Source: Aquatica leii (lineage: Eukaryota > Arthropoda > Insecta > Coleoptera > Lampyridae). Taken from it: a stretch of 64,000 bases of DNA. The translations under genes and the position numbers were made by a program. Where the stretch lies: NCBI GenBank assembly GCA_035610365.1, contig CM069439.1, forward strand, positions 9,362,001 to 9,426,000, read 5' to 3'. The notes under the pieces were generated by a model. It saw nothing but the letters and a program-made list of their open reading frames with translations. It was not told the origin of the DNA and searched no databases. Shown here in pieces: positions 22,800 to 35,949 of the stretch (positions are counted from its first letter, which is position 1; the number at the start of each line of letters is the position of its first letter).

Positions 22800-25700
22800 C
22801 CCGTATATATCCTATGGGAGGTTAAAAAAACACAATAAGTTACCGTTATGTACATTAATTCATTAGGATTAACCGTCAAGCATCTTAATGTCGATTCCTT
22901 CAGCTTAATTTTTGATATCGCTGATCATGGTAACAATTCTCCTCTGCATATTTTTGGGTTGGCTCATATATTATCGACATATGTTTTCTAAACTAGAAAG
23001 AGTAGTACTTGTCACACTCCTAGTACCATCATTACTTTCCTCTTGAATATTATAGACAATTAAGAAATGTTTTTGTCAAAACTTTTACCCTTCCAAAAAA
23101 AGTCCTGTTTACTGAAATTTTCCACTAAGAATCATATTAATGTTAATTTTTTAATAACCCTTAGCCACTAGAAGCTGCGTGTTGCAGAACACTGCACTTC
23201 TCCTTTAACTGTTACCGGAATGTACAACATAAATACTATAAAAAGATCAGTTTTCTATATACAAAAAAAAATTAAACTAGCAGAACCATTAAACTATGTT
23301 AAACATAATTTAGACAATTCTTTCTTACGCATTGTAACCAAATTGAGATTTTACAAGAAGCACAAACTATATTAGTTTATAACAGCTCCAAATATTTCGG
23401 CTACATGAATTCTTCTTCAATCGTAAAAAAATTGAAACACTGCTCAATTGACACTCGCGAATTTAGTATCATATAGAATAGTGTCATTGGCCATGGTCCT
23501 GCTTTTCTAAAATAATTCGTATATTTTTGATCAAACAAATATACACTTGCTTTCGTTGTTTCACAAAAACTATAATATTAGGTTTTTTACTTTGTCTATT
23601 GTATTAACAGTATGCAGATAAACAGTTCCAAACAGAGAACAGGTTGAAATTAATTTAAACGTTATTAATAATATTAATAATCCAATCTACTCAGCTCTGA
23701 ACAAAACTGTATTTTCTAAATAAAAATAAGAAAAAGCACAAAAACAGACAACCTTAAGAAAAGCAGAATAATCCCTTCTCTTAAATTTTCAAGTTTGTCA
23801 CCGCAAAGTTACTCCGCCCAGACACGAGATACTTGTCAAGTTGTAATGTTATTTAATATGAAATCGACAATTTTCTTTTTTTTTGAAATGTAAGATATAA
23901 TAGTTTGATTTAAAGTTGATGTAGGAACTTGATGGTTTTTAGTTAGAAAAACTGTGAAATACAAAATTTCTTTTCTTCTTTGTACCTACACGTACGTTGA
24001 GTTCTCTTATTTAATTCATTCAAAAATTCAACAGAAGTATACTCATTTCCAGTACAGTTTTTATTTAAACCAACTCAACTACTAGTTGTACTAAACATAC
24101 GATAACTTTTATTGCCAATTTTAATTTTACACTACGTCTTTAAATCTGTCAACAGCAGACTGACTAGACATCTTCTGAAAAGTACCATTATTTTATCAAT
24201 AGTAATGATCTACTGTTTTTTCGTCTTTTAGACGTATGATATTTTTATCAATTTTGGAATTGATATGTTCTTCTACCTGTTCTGTATTTTTGTCAAACAT
24301 TTTAGACTTCCAATTAGAATCGTAGCTGACGAAGTCTAACAAAAACCCACAGTGCAAGTTCTGTCTGTTTGAACTATCACCCCATCGCCAAAAAGCTCCC
24401 TTTCAACTTTGCTATTGGTATCGTCTTTACTTAACACTCACTTAACACTGCTCATTTTCAGTGCAATCATTTTCATCGTCAGCAATATGTCTATCACTAC
24501 CTTCAGAAATAATTTCTTCTTTGCCTTTTTCAACAGTTGATAAACTTCTATCATCTGTACTATTTCTCATATCCTGCCAAAATCTGCAATAATTTTTTGC
24601 AATTAAGCATTCGTATATATAAGCAAAATTTATCGTTCCTCAAAAATCTTGAGAGATTTAGTTAGGAATGAATTTTTACTAGTTTTTTTAGGAAAAAATA
24701 ATACAAGATTTTGTAGCAATGTTGTTTTTGTTTTTATCTCTTAATATTTTATGAAAAAAGTTTAAGGCGTCAGTGGCAGCAGGTTTTAATTTCTAACGTT
24801 GAATGGCTAATGTTAAACACAACTTGTGCACACTACCGGACAATTAATTAATTTTAGAACAGTGATGAAACGTAATCTACACATTTCCAAATTTGAGTAA
24901 AATCTGTCTAACTTATTAAATGTTTGTTTGTTTAAAACATCATCATTAGTACAAACGAATTTCAGCTTTCGGTAGTAGCAAAAAAATTATAGATAATAAA
25001 CGGCGACAAGAAATATTTTCTTTAGGTTTTCTATTGTAATGACGTCGCACTGTCTCGTATGTGCTTCATTCATCAGTATATTTTATCGCCGTAATTTTTC
25101 AGAATCCTTAATTTTTTTTTGTAAATCGTAATTAAATAAACGCCATTGAATGCTATATAAATAAAAATAAATTTAATGGTGATGAATGGGTAAAATTCTT
25201 CAGAATTGTTGTCTGGTAGTAGGTACTTGAACATCTACTCAGAACTACCCTGTTTAAGTTGACACAACGCAATAGTAATCGATGTGTAAATTTTTACCAC
25301 ACAATTTCGTAGAAATCGGTTGAAAAAGTAGTCATTTAAAAGCAATAATGCTTTGTGTTAAGGGAACAGGTTATATCGGTCTGAAAATGGTAAGTTTTTT
25401 GAGTAAGTCGCGTAAAGCCCTAAATGGATATAAGTATAGTTATAATGGTCGGATATGCGAATGTTGCACCGCCATCGTCTTTCACATAAACCGAGTTTTT
25501 CCAGAATACGGCTCTTGTTTTGAATCTTAAAAAAAGTAGTTTCTCCAAGTTAGATAAGATACTATTAACGATAGATCGCGGAGTGTAACAGATCGAACGC
25601 CTGGCGAGCTTCTTGCTATCTAACGTTTCTCCACGAGTTTAACTTCTTTTACAAATGCTGTAACGTTCCCCGCAGTGAATAGAACTTGGCCTGCAATCGC

Positions 25701-26585
25701 CATGTCTACCACACTAAATTATCGCTGCTTAAACACACAACATTATAAATTATTCATATAAATCGTTTAATTTATTTTTAATACCGAGCGGCTATAAAAA
25801 AACCTATTTATTTGCTTAACACTCGTGCTTCTTACCACAAGAAAAAAATCGGTTTAAAACAGTTGAATGTCCATACTTTTTTTACTAATTCCCTCATATA
25901 TTAGAATAAAAAACACCCCCATAAAATTCACCCCAAAAAATAAGATCTAAAACGTGTTACCCACACAATAGCACTTAGAATTACTACAAAATACAATAAA
26001 ATATTTCCGACACAATTGAGGGATGATGATGGAGTCATCTATATATCTAAATCATACAATAACACTTTCATTTATGTAAGTGATACCATTTTCTAAGATG
26101 CTTAAAAAATGAATAAAATAGAAATGTTACAATCCAGATAAAGATGAAGCCCCAAAAGAACTGATTTATTATATTTTTAATTAATTTTTAATAAGGCTAT
26201 TGCAATCCAATATAAACATTTATAGTATTTCGTTTTTATCTTTTCAAATTAAAAACCCTATTCCCTGTTCTATTGCCATAGTCACGAACATAAAAACATA
26301 CAATAAGTTACTGATTTTAAACTGTAATTAATTTCAAACTATGATATTGAATCTTATCTTTGTAGATGTTCTAATCCACTTTTTCCCAAAAAGTTTAAAA
26401 AACTTTATTTTTAAGCCCAATGATTAGTTGTATATTTCTTTTTTCCCAGGTGAATAGAGAATTTTGTTCTCAGCGAAATATTTTGTTATCATTTTTTCTT
26501 TGCAACCAGGTATATACACAAACTGAAAGTATTTGAGCTCTCATCAATAACAATAATAAGAATGAAAATATTTTTCTATTTTAAC
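22800..26585. other. Long AT-rich stretch, no gene recognised
   Basis: I see no recognisable element ends or protein motifs. On the minus strand 24,300-24,590 gives an acidic Ser/Asp/Glu-rich reading (DRSLSTVEKGKEEIISEGSD) interrupted by stops; it may be an old coding remnant of unknown origin. The plus ORF at 25,348-25,530 has no recognised motif. Confidence 0.45.
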
Positions 26586-26589
26586 ATTG

Positions 26590-26780
26590 TACTCAAAATT
26601 GCTATGTTAAAAGTATACTGATCGTTTTAAAGCAAATATATTTCATATCGTTTTTCTTAGGTGGCAACAACTGCTTGCCAAAAATTAAAAATATTTTAAA
26701 AATTGGTCTCTGCAGTGTTAAATAAATCAAAAACTAATATTCAAAAAAATACAATTTACATAAAAATATTATTAAACAGT
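26590..26780. repeat. Dispersed AT-rich repeat, copy 1
   Basis: The block CTATGTTAAAAGTATACTGA followed by TCGTTTTAAAGCAAATATAT recurs almost unchanged at 28,570. Both copies then share a TCAAAAACTAATATT segment leading to ACAATTTAC. The family is unknown; a Penelope-like origin is possible but unproven. Confidence 0.6.
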
Positions 26781-26784
26781 GAAA

Positions 26785-28425
26785 CAAAACAAAGAAAAGA
26801 TAAAGATAATATTTGCATAACGACCATAGCAGAAAATTCAAGTTCAAAATTGCAGAATACGTCATTTAGCAAAAAAATTCAACAACAAATATACCAACAT
26901 GACGCATCATGCGGGAAAACAGACGTTAACATATCTTCCATTTAATGGAGTTTCAAGAAAAATTGTAACTGAACATTTACACATCCTGCTAACAAACAAT
27001 ATAAGTATTAAACTCCTATACATGTCCATTATTTAGGAAAAAAACAAAACATCTAAAACAGACAACTTTATTTTTGACAACCAATACCTAAATCCGGATT
27101 TCCAAAACATCAATTTGTCAAAAAAGTTTTTGGGCCTTTCTATCTTAAACACGTTTAACGTCAAATAACTTTAACATACATAAAAATGTAAATTGTAGAC
27201 CTAACGTGCAAAGGCAACAAAATAATAAAGAACGGTAAAAAATATCAAAATATCTCAAAGATAATACATATCGGACTAGAAAATGTTTGTGTCGATTTCA
27301 ATCCAGAATATAATACCGATTTTATTTTAACAATTTAGTCAGCGGAATAAATCTGCTAGACCATACCACCTGCCACCGGGTACCTTTAGAAACAGTTAAG
27401 TAAAATTGAGAAACAGTTCGTTCAAGTACTACAAACCAAGATTATTGCCGAATCCAACAAGAATATTAGAAAAAGAGATTTACTAGATGAATTCATGTCA
27501 AATTACCAAATTGGCATCCGCTCAAAAAAAATAGTGGTTATGTATATTCACCTACTTAGTTTACGTGAAAGTTTGCAACTACTAGATCTATACTTAATTA
27601 TAATTATTATTAATATTATAAAGATGTGAAGTTTGTAAGATTATATGTATGAGGAAAACTACTCAACATATTTCAAAATTTCTTTCACAAATACTTAAAA
27701 TGGATTTGGGATAAAGGCTATATATTATCCCGTTAAAATGAAAGGGTTCTTTGCGGTGACCTATTTTACAACTAAAGTTGACGAAAAAATTATTAAACTA
27801 TGAGTTTTTTGCAAACGCTGTCTTAACGGTAGAAGGTAAAGTTGTAAAATTCAAATTTTTCGATAAAAAAAGTTATACGTTACGTTGAGGTTAATACACA
27901 AATTGATAAAATATAACTAAAACTTTTATTTAAAATTATTTTTTAATGTCACGGAAAATTTAAGTAAGTAGTCTTAAATTCTTATCAATATAGATTTGCT
28001 TATCATCGATGAAAAGTTGCCTTTTACACAACATAGTTTCGACAAATAGTTTAGATTTTGCGATCGTGTTTTTCAAAAACAAAATAAAATACACTTTGGT
28101 GTAAGCGGGTGGCAAGAAAGGCAAGGGGCAAGATGCGTTCGTCTACGAGATAGGCGTATATTTATCTACGTGAAGGTTTGGAGCTCCTGGATATTATATA
28201 AGAAAGCAAAGTTCCAAAATTTTGTAACTTGGTTTCGAACAAGCATTACACAGTTATACTGTGCTTAATAAACGCAAAACTTGTTGTGAGTTCTGTCAAA
28301 TAAAATTAAATTGAGAATGAAAATTAGTGAAAAAAAAATAAAAACGATTCCAAAAATATCAATGGTATAAAAAGTTTCGTAGCAAATACACCAAGAAGAA
28401 ATAGATAAGAACACAAAGTCTTATT
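26785..28425. other. AT-rich region with weak coding-like remnants
   Basis: The plus frame at 26,890-27,160 reads TLTYLPFNGVSRKI and continues with low-complexity sequence. This faintly resembles the linker before GIY-YIG in some Penelope ORFs, but no YIG core follows. Two stretches, LRESLQLLD near 27,560 and LREGLELLD near 28,170, look like paralogous remnants. No firm assignment is possible. Confidence 0.25.
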
Positions 28426-28429
28426 ATAC

Positions 28430-28720
28430 TTAACCATAAATACTGATAAAAACTTAAAAATTGTAGTGTTTGGTAAAAAAATTAGAATACTTTTAATCAC
28501 ATAAATGCATTTACTACAGTTTTCTAGTTTCTATTCTATCCAGTAAAAATCATGGACAAGAACTTCAGACTATGTTAAAAGTATACTGATAGTTTTAAAG
28601 CAAATATATTTCATATATGCTTTTTAACAGTAAGAACTTCAGATAGATTCAGTTATATAAATCAAAAACTAATATTTTAAAAACTACAATTTACGTAACA
28701 ATAAATAAAAAAGAATAGTC
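28430..28720. repeat. Dispersed AT-rich repeat, copy 2
   Basis: The left part (CATAAATACTGATAAAAAC and AATTGTAGTG, from 28,436) matches 33,678-33,860. The right part (from 28,570) matches copy 1 at 26,600. It bridges the other two copies and shows that all three belong to one repeat family. Confidence 0.6.
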
Positions 28721-29769
28721 TAGTTTCATTATAGAAATCATTTCCACAAACAAATTTTAAGAACTGTTATGAGTTCTCTTATTTCCACCCAACCTTAAAG
28801 TTATCAGTATTAAATTCTCAATGAAAAATTGTGAGAGAAAAGCAAAAAACCATAATGTTAACAAGATCAATGGTATAAAAATAAACAGTAACTCAAGAAA
28901 TTGAGACAGATGTACTTCAGTGATCAGCTTTGTTGAACAACAACAAAAAATCATTTTCGCAAAACTGACCGAAAAAACAAACATGCAGTCCCGCGCCGTA
29001 CATACGGGCAAATTCGTGTGGTGCACGACGGCGCCGAGGCGCCCAAAAGCCTCAAAACTCAAAAGTAAAAAAAGATTTTTTACTCTTTGAGACGAGGAAA
29101 CCGAATTGCTTCTTCAAAATGATATATTTTCCAAATGTGAGTACGCAATAATAGCATTTATTCGATCGAATACGTAATACGTAACATGATAACATAAATT
29201 GTGTGAACTCAAACAAATCTAATTTTATTTATGTTTGAGCTTGAAATTTGGATTGCAACGAGCCAACGAGCGAATAAGCGTTTTTTCCTGTCTGAGCTTG
29301 CAATGTACGAAACTTTATACATTTAAGCGCTGCATCGGTCCCGATTTCATTTGTTGCCTAATGCCCGATCGATAATTAACTTAGCGAAGTAAAAAGGTGC
29401 ATGGGGTAAAAGATATCTGTTTTTAAAACTTTAGCTTTTTGTAGTTTTACAGACTTTATAGTGATGTGTTTTGTGTTGTAAATTAAGGTGAGTTCATCTA
29501 AAATTTATTTTTTATTTTAGATTTATTAAAACATTAAAAGCCAAAAACGTGTATCTCAAAAATCATTTATATTTGATTATATAAACATCATTGTTAATTG
29601 AAGTAAATTCAAACAGAATAATTGATAAGCACTAATATTACTACTTATAAAAATTTATAAATTTTGTAATAAGTAATGTTGAGAAAATACTTTCGAGTTT
29701 AAGTTTGAGACGTCGAAACATTTCGATTTTTCATGAATAATTTGTCAATTTGTTTACTTAAGTATTAAT

Positions 29770-30795
29770 TTCTTTACAGTATACAGGAAAAAAAGAAGAA
29801 ATTGTCTAGACACCAAAATTTGCTGAATAAAAGAAAAAGAGAGGAAGAACTGGAAAACCATGTAAAAATTACGCATTTTTAAAAAAAATAATACTGCTGA
29901 ATCCCAATATTCTGAACCGGTACTAGAAACAAGTATCAGCAGCAGACAAGAAACTGATCTTCTAAAAAGCAATCTATCAACATCTTCCAGTTCTGCTGAT
30001 AATGAGAAATCAACACCTTCAAAAATTACTAGAACAGAAAATATTAGTCAACTTTCGAAAGATGCTGCACTATGGCCAAAAAATTACGTCCTAAATAATA
30101 TTTAAGAATTAGTAGAACGTGGCCCTGCTCATTATCAAAACAAAAAGGATATTTATCCGAGAGATAGTTCGGAATCTGGGCGTAAGTTTTCCAATAAATA
30201 CTTCCTTAGAATTTTACCGAACAAAGAAAAAAATTGAGCGTTTTTGGTTGTTGTATTCCGAAACAACAAAATTCACTTTACTGCTTCTGTTGCAAAATTT
30301 TTAATGACAGCGATTTGAAATCTTTTTTGCCTTAGTGATGAATCCGGTTACAATGACTGGCAGCATTTAAGTGAACATTTAAACATTCATGAAAACAGCA
30401 AGTTACATATCGAAAATGTTCTAAAATTACTAGATCTTTATTACCGTTTTTATAAAAAATGAAATAATTGATTCTGAAATTCAAAATGTAATAAACAGAG
30501 AAACTAAATACTGGCAAGCTGTTATAGAAAGAATTTTCTACATGATTCAGTTTTTAGGTCAGCAAAATTTAGCTTTTCGTAGAGGTAGTAATAAGTTGTT
30601 TGAGAAAAACAATGGCAACTTTTTAAAATGCATAGAAATGAATTTCCAAATTCGACCCGATTATTTTAGAACATACAAAACGCTCTCAAATAAAAGATTA
30701 TTCTCTATTATTAGACTGCACTCCTGACTCTAATCACCAAGTATTAATTTCAGTTTGTATAAGATTTGTTAATTTGAAGAGCACGAAAATTAGTA
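29770..30795 (+). pseudogene. hAT (ZMYM1-like) transposase, N-terminal half, broken
   Basis: After a Ser-rich N-terminus, the frame reads DAALWPKNYVLNN (about 30,065) and LVERGPAHYQNKKDIYPRDS (about 30,110), the conserved lead-in to the TTF-type zinc finger. Degenerate SWLLYS- and FCCKLF-like sequence follows (about 30,240-30,300), then GYNDWQHLSEHLNIHENSKL (about 30,350-30,410), the Trp/His part of the finger. LAFRRGSNKLFEKNNGNFL (30,565-30,630) begins the DUF4371-like segment, and LLDCTPDSNHQ (about 30,710) is the first catalytic Asp region. The mariner inserts 75 bp later. Multiple frameshifts and stops occur. Confidence 0.85.
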
Positions 30796-30800
30796 TAATA

Positions 30801-31647
30801 CTGTGGGCAAAAAATAGTAAGACTTTTTAAATTAAATTTCTATGCCAAATGTCACATCAAAATAATCATTAGTGTTTAGTATAAGTTTGTCTTTTTGAAG
30901 TACAAAAAGTGCATTCGGCGATTTTTACAATTAGTGAATTATTATTCAACAAAGAAGTTCTATTAAATTTTTTGTGTCAAATCAAATTTCTGGTGCCGAA
31001 ACGTTCAGAATGTTGCAAAAGGCCTTCGGTGATAATTGTGCGAGCGAGATAATTGTACTGTTAATGTCGCGAGCAAGTGTTTTTGATTGGTACAAATTGT
31101 TCAAAGAGACTCGAGAACGCGTTGACGACGAACCACGTCCTGGACGGCCATCAACATCAACTGATGATCAACAAGTGAATAAAATGAAAGAATTGGTGCT
31201 CAAGAATCGATGACTAACAGTCAGAGACCTTACTGGCACCGTTGGAATATCGGAAGGAGCAGTGAAAACCATTTTAAAAGATCATTTGGGCCTAAGAAAA
31301 GTGAAAGCACGATTGGTTCCAAAATACTGCATTGATTCTTCGTGAATTTTTTGCCAAAAATTCAACCAATATCGTTTCACAACCACCGTATTCGCCTGAT
31401 TTAGCTCCGTGTGACTTCTGGCTGTTCAGCAAACTTAAACGACCGCTCCGGGGAAACCGTTTTGAGTCAATTGAAAACATTAAATGTGAATCGCTACGCG
31501 CATTGAAGGCTATTTCGGAAATTAGAATTAGAAAAAACGTTGGCACAAGTGTATTGGGGCCGGGGGGGGATTACTTTGAGGGGGACGAAATCAATTTGGA
31601 AGAATAAATAAAGAATTTTTGAACAAAGAATTATTTTTTGCCCACAG
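30801..31647 (+). mobile_element. mariner transposon, internally deleted, nested in the hAT
   Basis: Inverted terminal repeats CTGTGGGCAAAAAATA and its inverse TATTTTTTGCCCACAG-like end are flanked by TA on both sides (30,799-30,800 and 31,648-31,649), as mariners require. The 847-bp element holds an open frame 30,974-31,213: SGAETFRMLQKAFGD, then DEPRPGRPSTSTDD and KMKELVLKNR. After a stop it continues LTVRDLTGTVGISEGAVKTI (helix-turn-helix). Following VPKYCI the sequence jumps to QPPYSPDLAPCDFWLFSKLK and LRGNRFESIENIK, so the middle, with the first catalytic Asp, is deleted. A full element is about 1.3 kb, so roughly 0.4-0.5 kb is missing. hAT coding resumes directly on the right, proving insertion into the hAT. 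Confidence 0.92.
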
Positions 31648-31649
31648 TA

Positions 31650-33050
31650 GTAGAAGAACATTTTTTATTATTTTGTCCTATAGATGATGTGTCGGGTGAA
31701 GGCTTGATAAAATTTCTTTTGTCGGCGTTAGAGAAAGAATGCTTAAATATCAACGATTTGCGGGGTCAGGGTTACGACAATAGAGCAAATGTGCGTGGTA
31801 GGCATAATTGTCTACAAAAAAATTTGGATTTCAATCCGCGAGCTTTCTTTGTTCATTGTTGCAATCATACCCTAAATTTAGTCGGCAATGATGCCGCAAA
31901 ATCGAATACTTTAAGCATCATTTTTTTTCTTTAGTTTAAGAACTATTTTTTTCAGCTTCTACTAAACGCTGGTCAATTCTGAAATCTAATTTATCTAATG
32001 TAACAAATTTAACTTTAACACCTTTATCGGATACTCGATGGTCTAGTAGAATAGATGCAATAACTCCTTTAAGATATCAACTTGGGGAGGTTTATGATGC
32101 TCTGTTTGAAATTAGCGAAGGAAACTTTGAAAATAACGTAAAAAATTTGGCCGCATCGTTAGCCAAAAAATTGCAAAATTTTGAGTTCATTTGCACTCTT
32201 AAATTGTGGTATAATATTTTAAGTAAACTTAACATTGTTAATAAAGTTATTCAAAAACCAAACTTTGATGTTGTTCGGTGTTGTGATCATTTAAATAGTT
32301 TGAATAATTTTTTGAAAGCTTATCGCTCCGATAAAGGTTTTAATGATCTATTGATTGATGCTAAAGAAATAGCATCCAGCTTAGACATAGAACCTAAATT
32401 CAAAAAACAAAGAGGTCTAAGACCGCGAAAAATAAAAGAAATATTTTGATTATGAATGTGACAATGAACCGATCCACGACGAAACTTTAAAGCTCAAAGT
32501 TGATTGTTTTTTTAATGCTCTAGATTTAATCATAACATCAGTGGATGACAGATTTCAATTATTTTCTTCTTACTTTAATAATTTCGCGTTTTTATGGAAT
32601 ATTGATAAATTTAAAAATTATTCTGAAAACAAACAATTAGATTTATGTCAAAAAGTTGAAAATTTATTAAACGACAAAACTCGCAATGACATAACTGCCG
32701 TGGAACTTGTTAAAGAATTGCAATATTTACAAAAAAATTATGAAACAATTATTACGCTCCAGAAAAATCTTTAAATTATATAACAATTAACAACTTAGTG
32801 GAATCTTTTCCTAATACGAGCATAATACTTCGTATTTTATTAACAATGCCGATTTCTGTTGCTACCGCCGAACGATCTTTTTCAAAACTCAAAATAATAA
32901 AAAATTATTTAAGATCGACCATGGGGCAAAACTGACTAAGTAATCTTGCTATCATTTCAATAGCAACGGACCAGATAAAAGAATTAGACACCGAAGATTT
33001 GATTAAACGATTTGCAAAAATTAAAGCGCTGAAAGCTCAATCCACTTAGC
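31650..33050 (+). pseudogene. hAT (ZMYM1-like) transposase, C-terminal half, broken
   Basis: Coding resumes after the mariner with VEEHFLLFCPIDDVSGEGLI (31,650-31,710), then NINDLRGQGYDNRANVRG (second catalytic region, GQGYD) and FFVHCCNHTLNLVGNDAAKS, the CxxH-like HxLNL motif of this hAT lineage. LSDTRWSSRIDA-like sequence at about 32,020-32,060 holds the conserved TRW box. The C-terminal frame gives MPISVATAERSFSKLKIIKN (about 32,845-32,905), the hAT dimerisation signature, and ends at a stop near 33,047. There are several stops and frameshifts. Confidence 0.88.
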
Positions 33051-33549
33051 TAAAATATTAATAACAATACCTAATACCTGGATATTAACCTTTAAAAGGT
33101 GAAATGTTGCATTATTAAAATAATATATTTTTTTGTTTTTATTTGTCGATCAGTTTCGTCCTGTGATATATATAAATGAGTATTTTTAAGGTTTTAAATA
33201 TTTTTATTTCTTGTGCTTTTGTATCATATATTACATTTGAAACTAAAATAGAAAAATTTTGAGTTATAATACTATTAGAATATATTTCTGTTTTCTATAA
33301 GTTTATAATTATGTTATGTACCTCAATGAAAAAATACTTGAATGGCTTATGGCTTGTACTTGTAAAATATAAAAATGAAAATAAATTTATGAAAATACTT
33401 TTTAAAATTATTTTTCAATAGTGGATAATAACACCTAACTTAACCCGTATCTGTACTCACATATGAACGTAATACAATTTTGGAGCGTTATTTTAAATTT
33501 GCACAAGGGCTCCAAAAGTGCTAGTCGCGGGCCTGCAAACATGAATTCG

Positions 33550-33870
33550 ATTTATATTTAGAAACCCCATCAAATAGTACTAGCTAAAATTCGAGATAGA
33601 TTTACAATAGTTTTTTTTTTACAAAAAAGGAATAGACTACAAACGTAGTCGTATTTGGTACAATTACATACTAGCACATAAATAGTGATGAAAGTTTAAA
33701 AATTGTGGTGAAGTTTTTGGCAAAAAGAAATTAAGAATGCTGTTAATCAGATAAGGGCTTTACTACAATTTTAAAGTTTCTATGCATCCAGTACAAATGA
33801 TTCAAAAATTTGGTAAGAAAAACAATAACAAATAATTTAAAAAAAAAGAAACCCTTGCTAAAGTAAATAT
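33550..33870. repeat. Dispersed AT-rich repeat, copy 3
   Basis: The segment from CATAAATAGTGATGAAAG (33,678) through TTTACTACAATTTTAAAGTTTC (to about 33,780) parallels 28,436-28,535 in order, with substitutions. It starts within about 130 bp of the hAT right end, while copy 2 ends about 260 bp before the hAT left end. The hAT may therefore have inserted into or between copies of this repeat. Confidence 0.5.
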
Positions 33871-35940
33871 TATAATGCCTCTTTATGATAGAGGAATATT
33901 TGTTAAATACATCCTGAAAAACGTTAGAAAATTATCAATCACATCAATTACACAGTACAAGTATTTAATCGCATTATTGTAAAGTGTGCGTTATTGTGCT
34001 TTTGATATTTTGTATAAGCTTTCTGATTTTGTACATAAGTGATATTTATCGTTTCTAATATTTCAAACTTAGAATAAATTTTGCTCTGATTGAAATAATC
34101 CAATGTCAATATATTCAAAAAAACTAAACCTGCTACCATTGACTTCTACACAAAGCATATGCGGTAAAGCGCCAACTTCTTTCAAGGATCTAATCTAAGT
34201 CCTTGTCAAAGCGCTTAATGCTTATCTTGTAGTTGTGTTCACACATTAACGTCTTGTTTATTCTTTTCGTTTCGACTTAGACCGGATTATGTTAAATTTG
34301 ACTTAATAAAGTGAAGATAAATTGGTTAAATTTTTGTGTCAAAATATACAGTTAAGTAATGTATTATTGAGCCGTAGCTACTGAAAAAAACTAGTATGAT
34401 TAATAACGACCTAGAATTTCAAAAATTGACGTTTGATAGATTTAAAATGTTGAAAATAAAAAAATACAAAAGTTGCTTAGGCTTTTTTTAGATTTTGACA
34501 AGCATCGTTAATAACGTAGGTGTATAAATTAATCAGTAAGTTCTTTAAGTACATCATTAATTACGCGTAGGTGATAAGTATGTATCTGCTTAATTTAGAA
34601 ATAACGTGAAAACGACGATGCTTTTTAGCGATGACGGAGTCAAGTCCAAACGAGAAAAGCGATATGTAGGAAAATAACAAACCGCTAAATTGGAAACTTA
34701 GAAAAGTTTCTATTCGTATTGTTTGTAAGGAAGGCAGTGTTCCCCATGAAAAGAGCGTACGTGGGAGGAGGAAGAAGCACTCATCACATTGTCATTATGA
34801 GCGCGACCTCTCATTTCAAATGCGCTGCGTGTAAACGCCGTTACCACCACATGCCCACTGACAACTTTACGAGGAGCACCACTTTCAACCACATGTTACA
34901 CTTTGGGTAGGTTTATGCCCGCTACATGACATCCCCCGTTGTTTGCATGCTGTCGAATGTACGTACACGCTCTGAAAATTGTTACAAGCAATATTGTATC
35001 AACGCTCATAAAGCGACGCCGATTTTCTTTATATATTACACTTTATTATAACATCCACATCCCGCTACTAAAACTTCCCTTCAAATTTTACAATCCAACA
35101 AAAAATGTAATAAGCACGTTTTATTTTTCGAATTAGCACTTTAAATTTCATCCCCGCTTTCTCGAAGTAACTTCGATGTAAGTCCAATCACATATTTTAA
35201 AGCAATTAAAAACTTGAGACGGCGGGGTTGCGTTTAATTACTAAAGTAGAAAATATCCAGGGTCAGGAAAATGATACTTAAAATTCCAAACCTGTTCAAT
35301 TTTCATTCGCATAGTGAATATTTATATTCTAAGCTAAAACTAGAAGAAAATTTCCGATTTCATTTTACTTAAAATAACGATAAAACCGTAAGGATTCTCT
35401 CAAAACATATTATATTTTGATAAAAACTTCCGCAATACGACCCTAAAAGAAAACTAAATCTTCAATCGATATTGACTCAATTTCTCAATCTATCCAATTT
35501 TTTTCTTGAGATAACTATTTTATCTGTTACTATAATTTTATAATTGTGTTTGATCTTGTCAAAAATTGGTAAGGAATCTTACTCTATAGCATGTTCAAAA
35601 ATCGCAATTCTCTATCGATAATAATTTATGTATGTACAAATTTTAGGCAACGATTAGTCATTAAAATCTTTCGACGCCAAAGATATTGCAACGATACCGA
35701 AGTTGTCAGAGAAAATAAAACCTATTGACAACAGTGCACTATCAGCTGAAGGAATCGTTTGTGTAATGGCTAAGGTATCAACGGTGTACGCAATCGAGAT
35801 ATGCTAAATTTTTTTCCGATGAAATAACGTGGTTTACATTAAGATTTCTTAGTGTTGCACAATGACCGAAAAACGTGGCCAAAATTCTGAAACTTATCAA
35901 ATGACTACAAACTAATTGGGAAAAAATGGGACTGGAACAA
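33871..35940. other. Mostly AT-rich intergenic sequence with a short GC-richer island
   Basis: No gene recognised. At about 34,735-34,990 the composition shifts, with CpGs and few homopolymers (for example GCGCTGCGTGTAAACGCCG). Opposing small open frames at 34,710-34,910 have no known motif. The island could be a constrained regulatory element, but nothing in the sequence proves that. Confidence 0.35.
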
Positions 35941-35949
35941 AATGAAGTC

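Larger units (their letters stand above)
28986..33535 (+). mobile_element. hAT DNA transposon, ZMYM1/DUF4371-like, with exact 8-bp target duplication
   Basis: The element starts CAGTCCCGCGCCGTAC and ends with the inverted GTCGCGGGCCTG, giving imperfect terminal repeats CAG(T/G)CCCGCG. It is flanked by the perfect 8-bp direct repeat CAAACATG (28,978-28,985 and 33,536-33,543), the hAT target-site signature. Length is 4,550 bp; removing the mariner at 30,801-31,647 and one TA leaves 3.7 kb. Plus-strand coding (about 29,770-33,050) shows a TTF-type finger region, a DUF4371-like segment, the RNase H-like core and the hAT dimerisation tail. Coding is broken in many places, so it is an inactive but complete-ended copy. 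Confidence 0.9.

Noticed and set aside
24300-24590. Acidic minus-strand coding exon
   Set aside because: Stops interrupt it, no splice sites were convincing, and no known domain is present.
26890-27560. Penelope-like ORF remnant
   Set aside because: Only a weak resemblance to a linker segment; no RT or GIY-YIG motif could be found, so no call was made.
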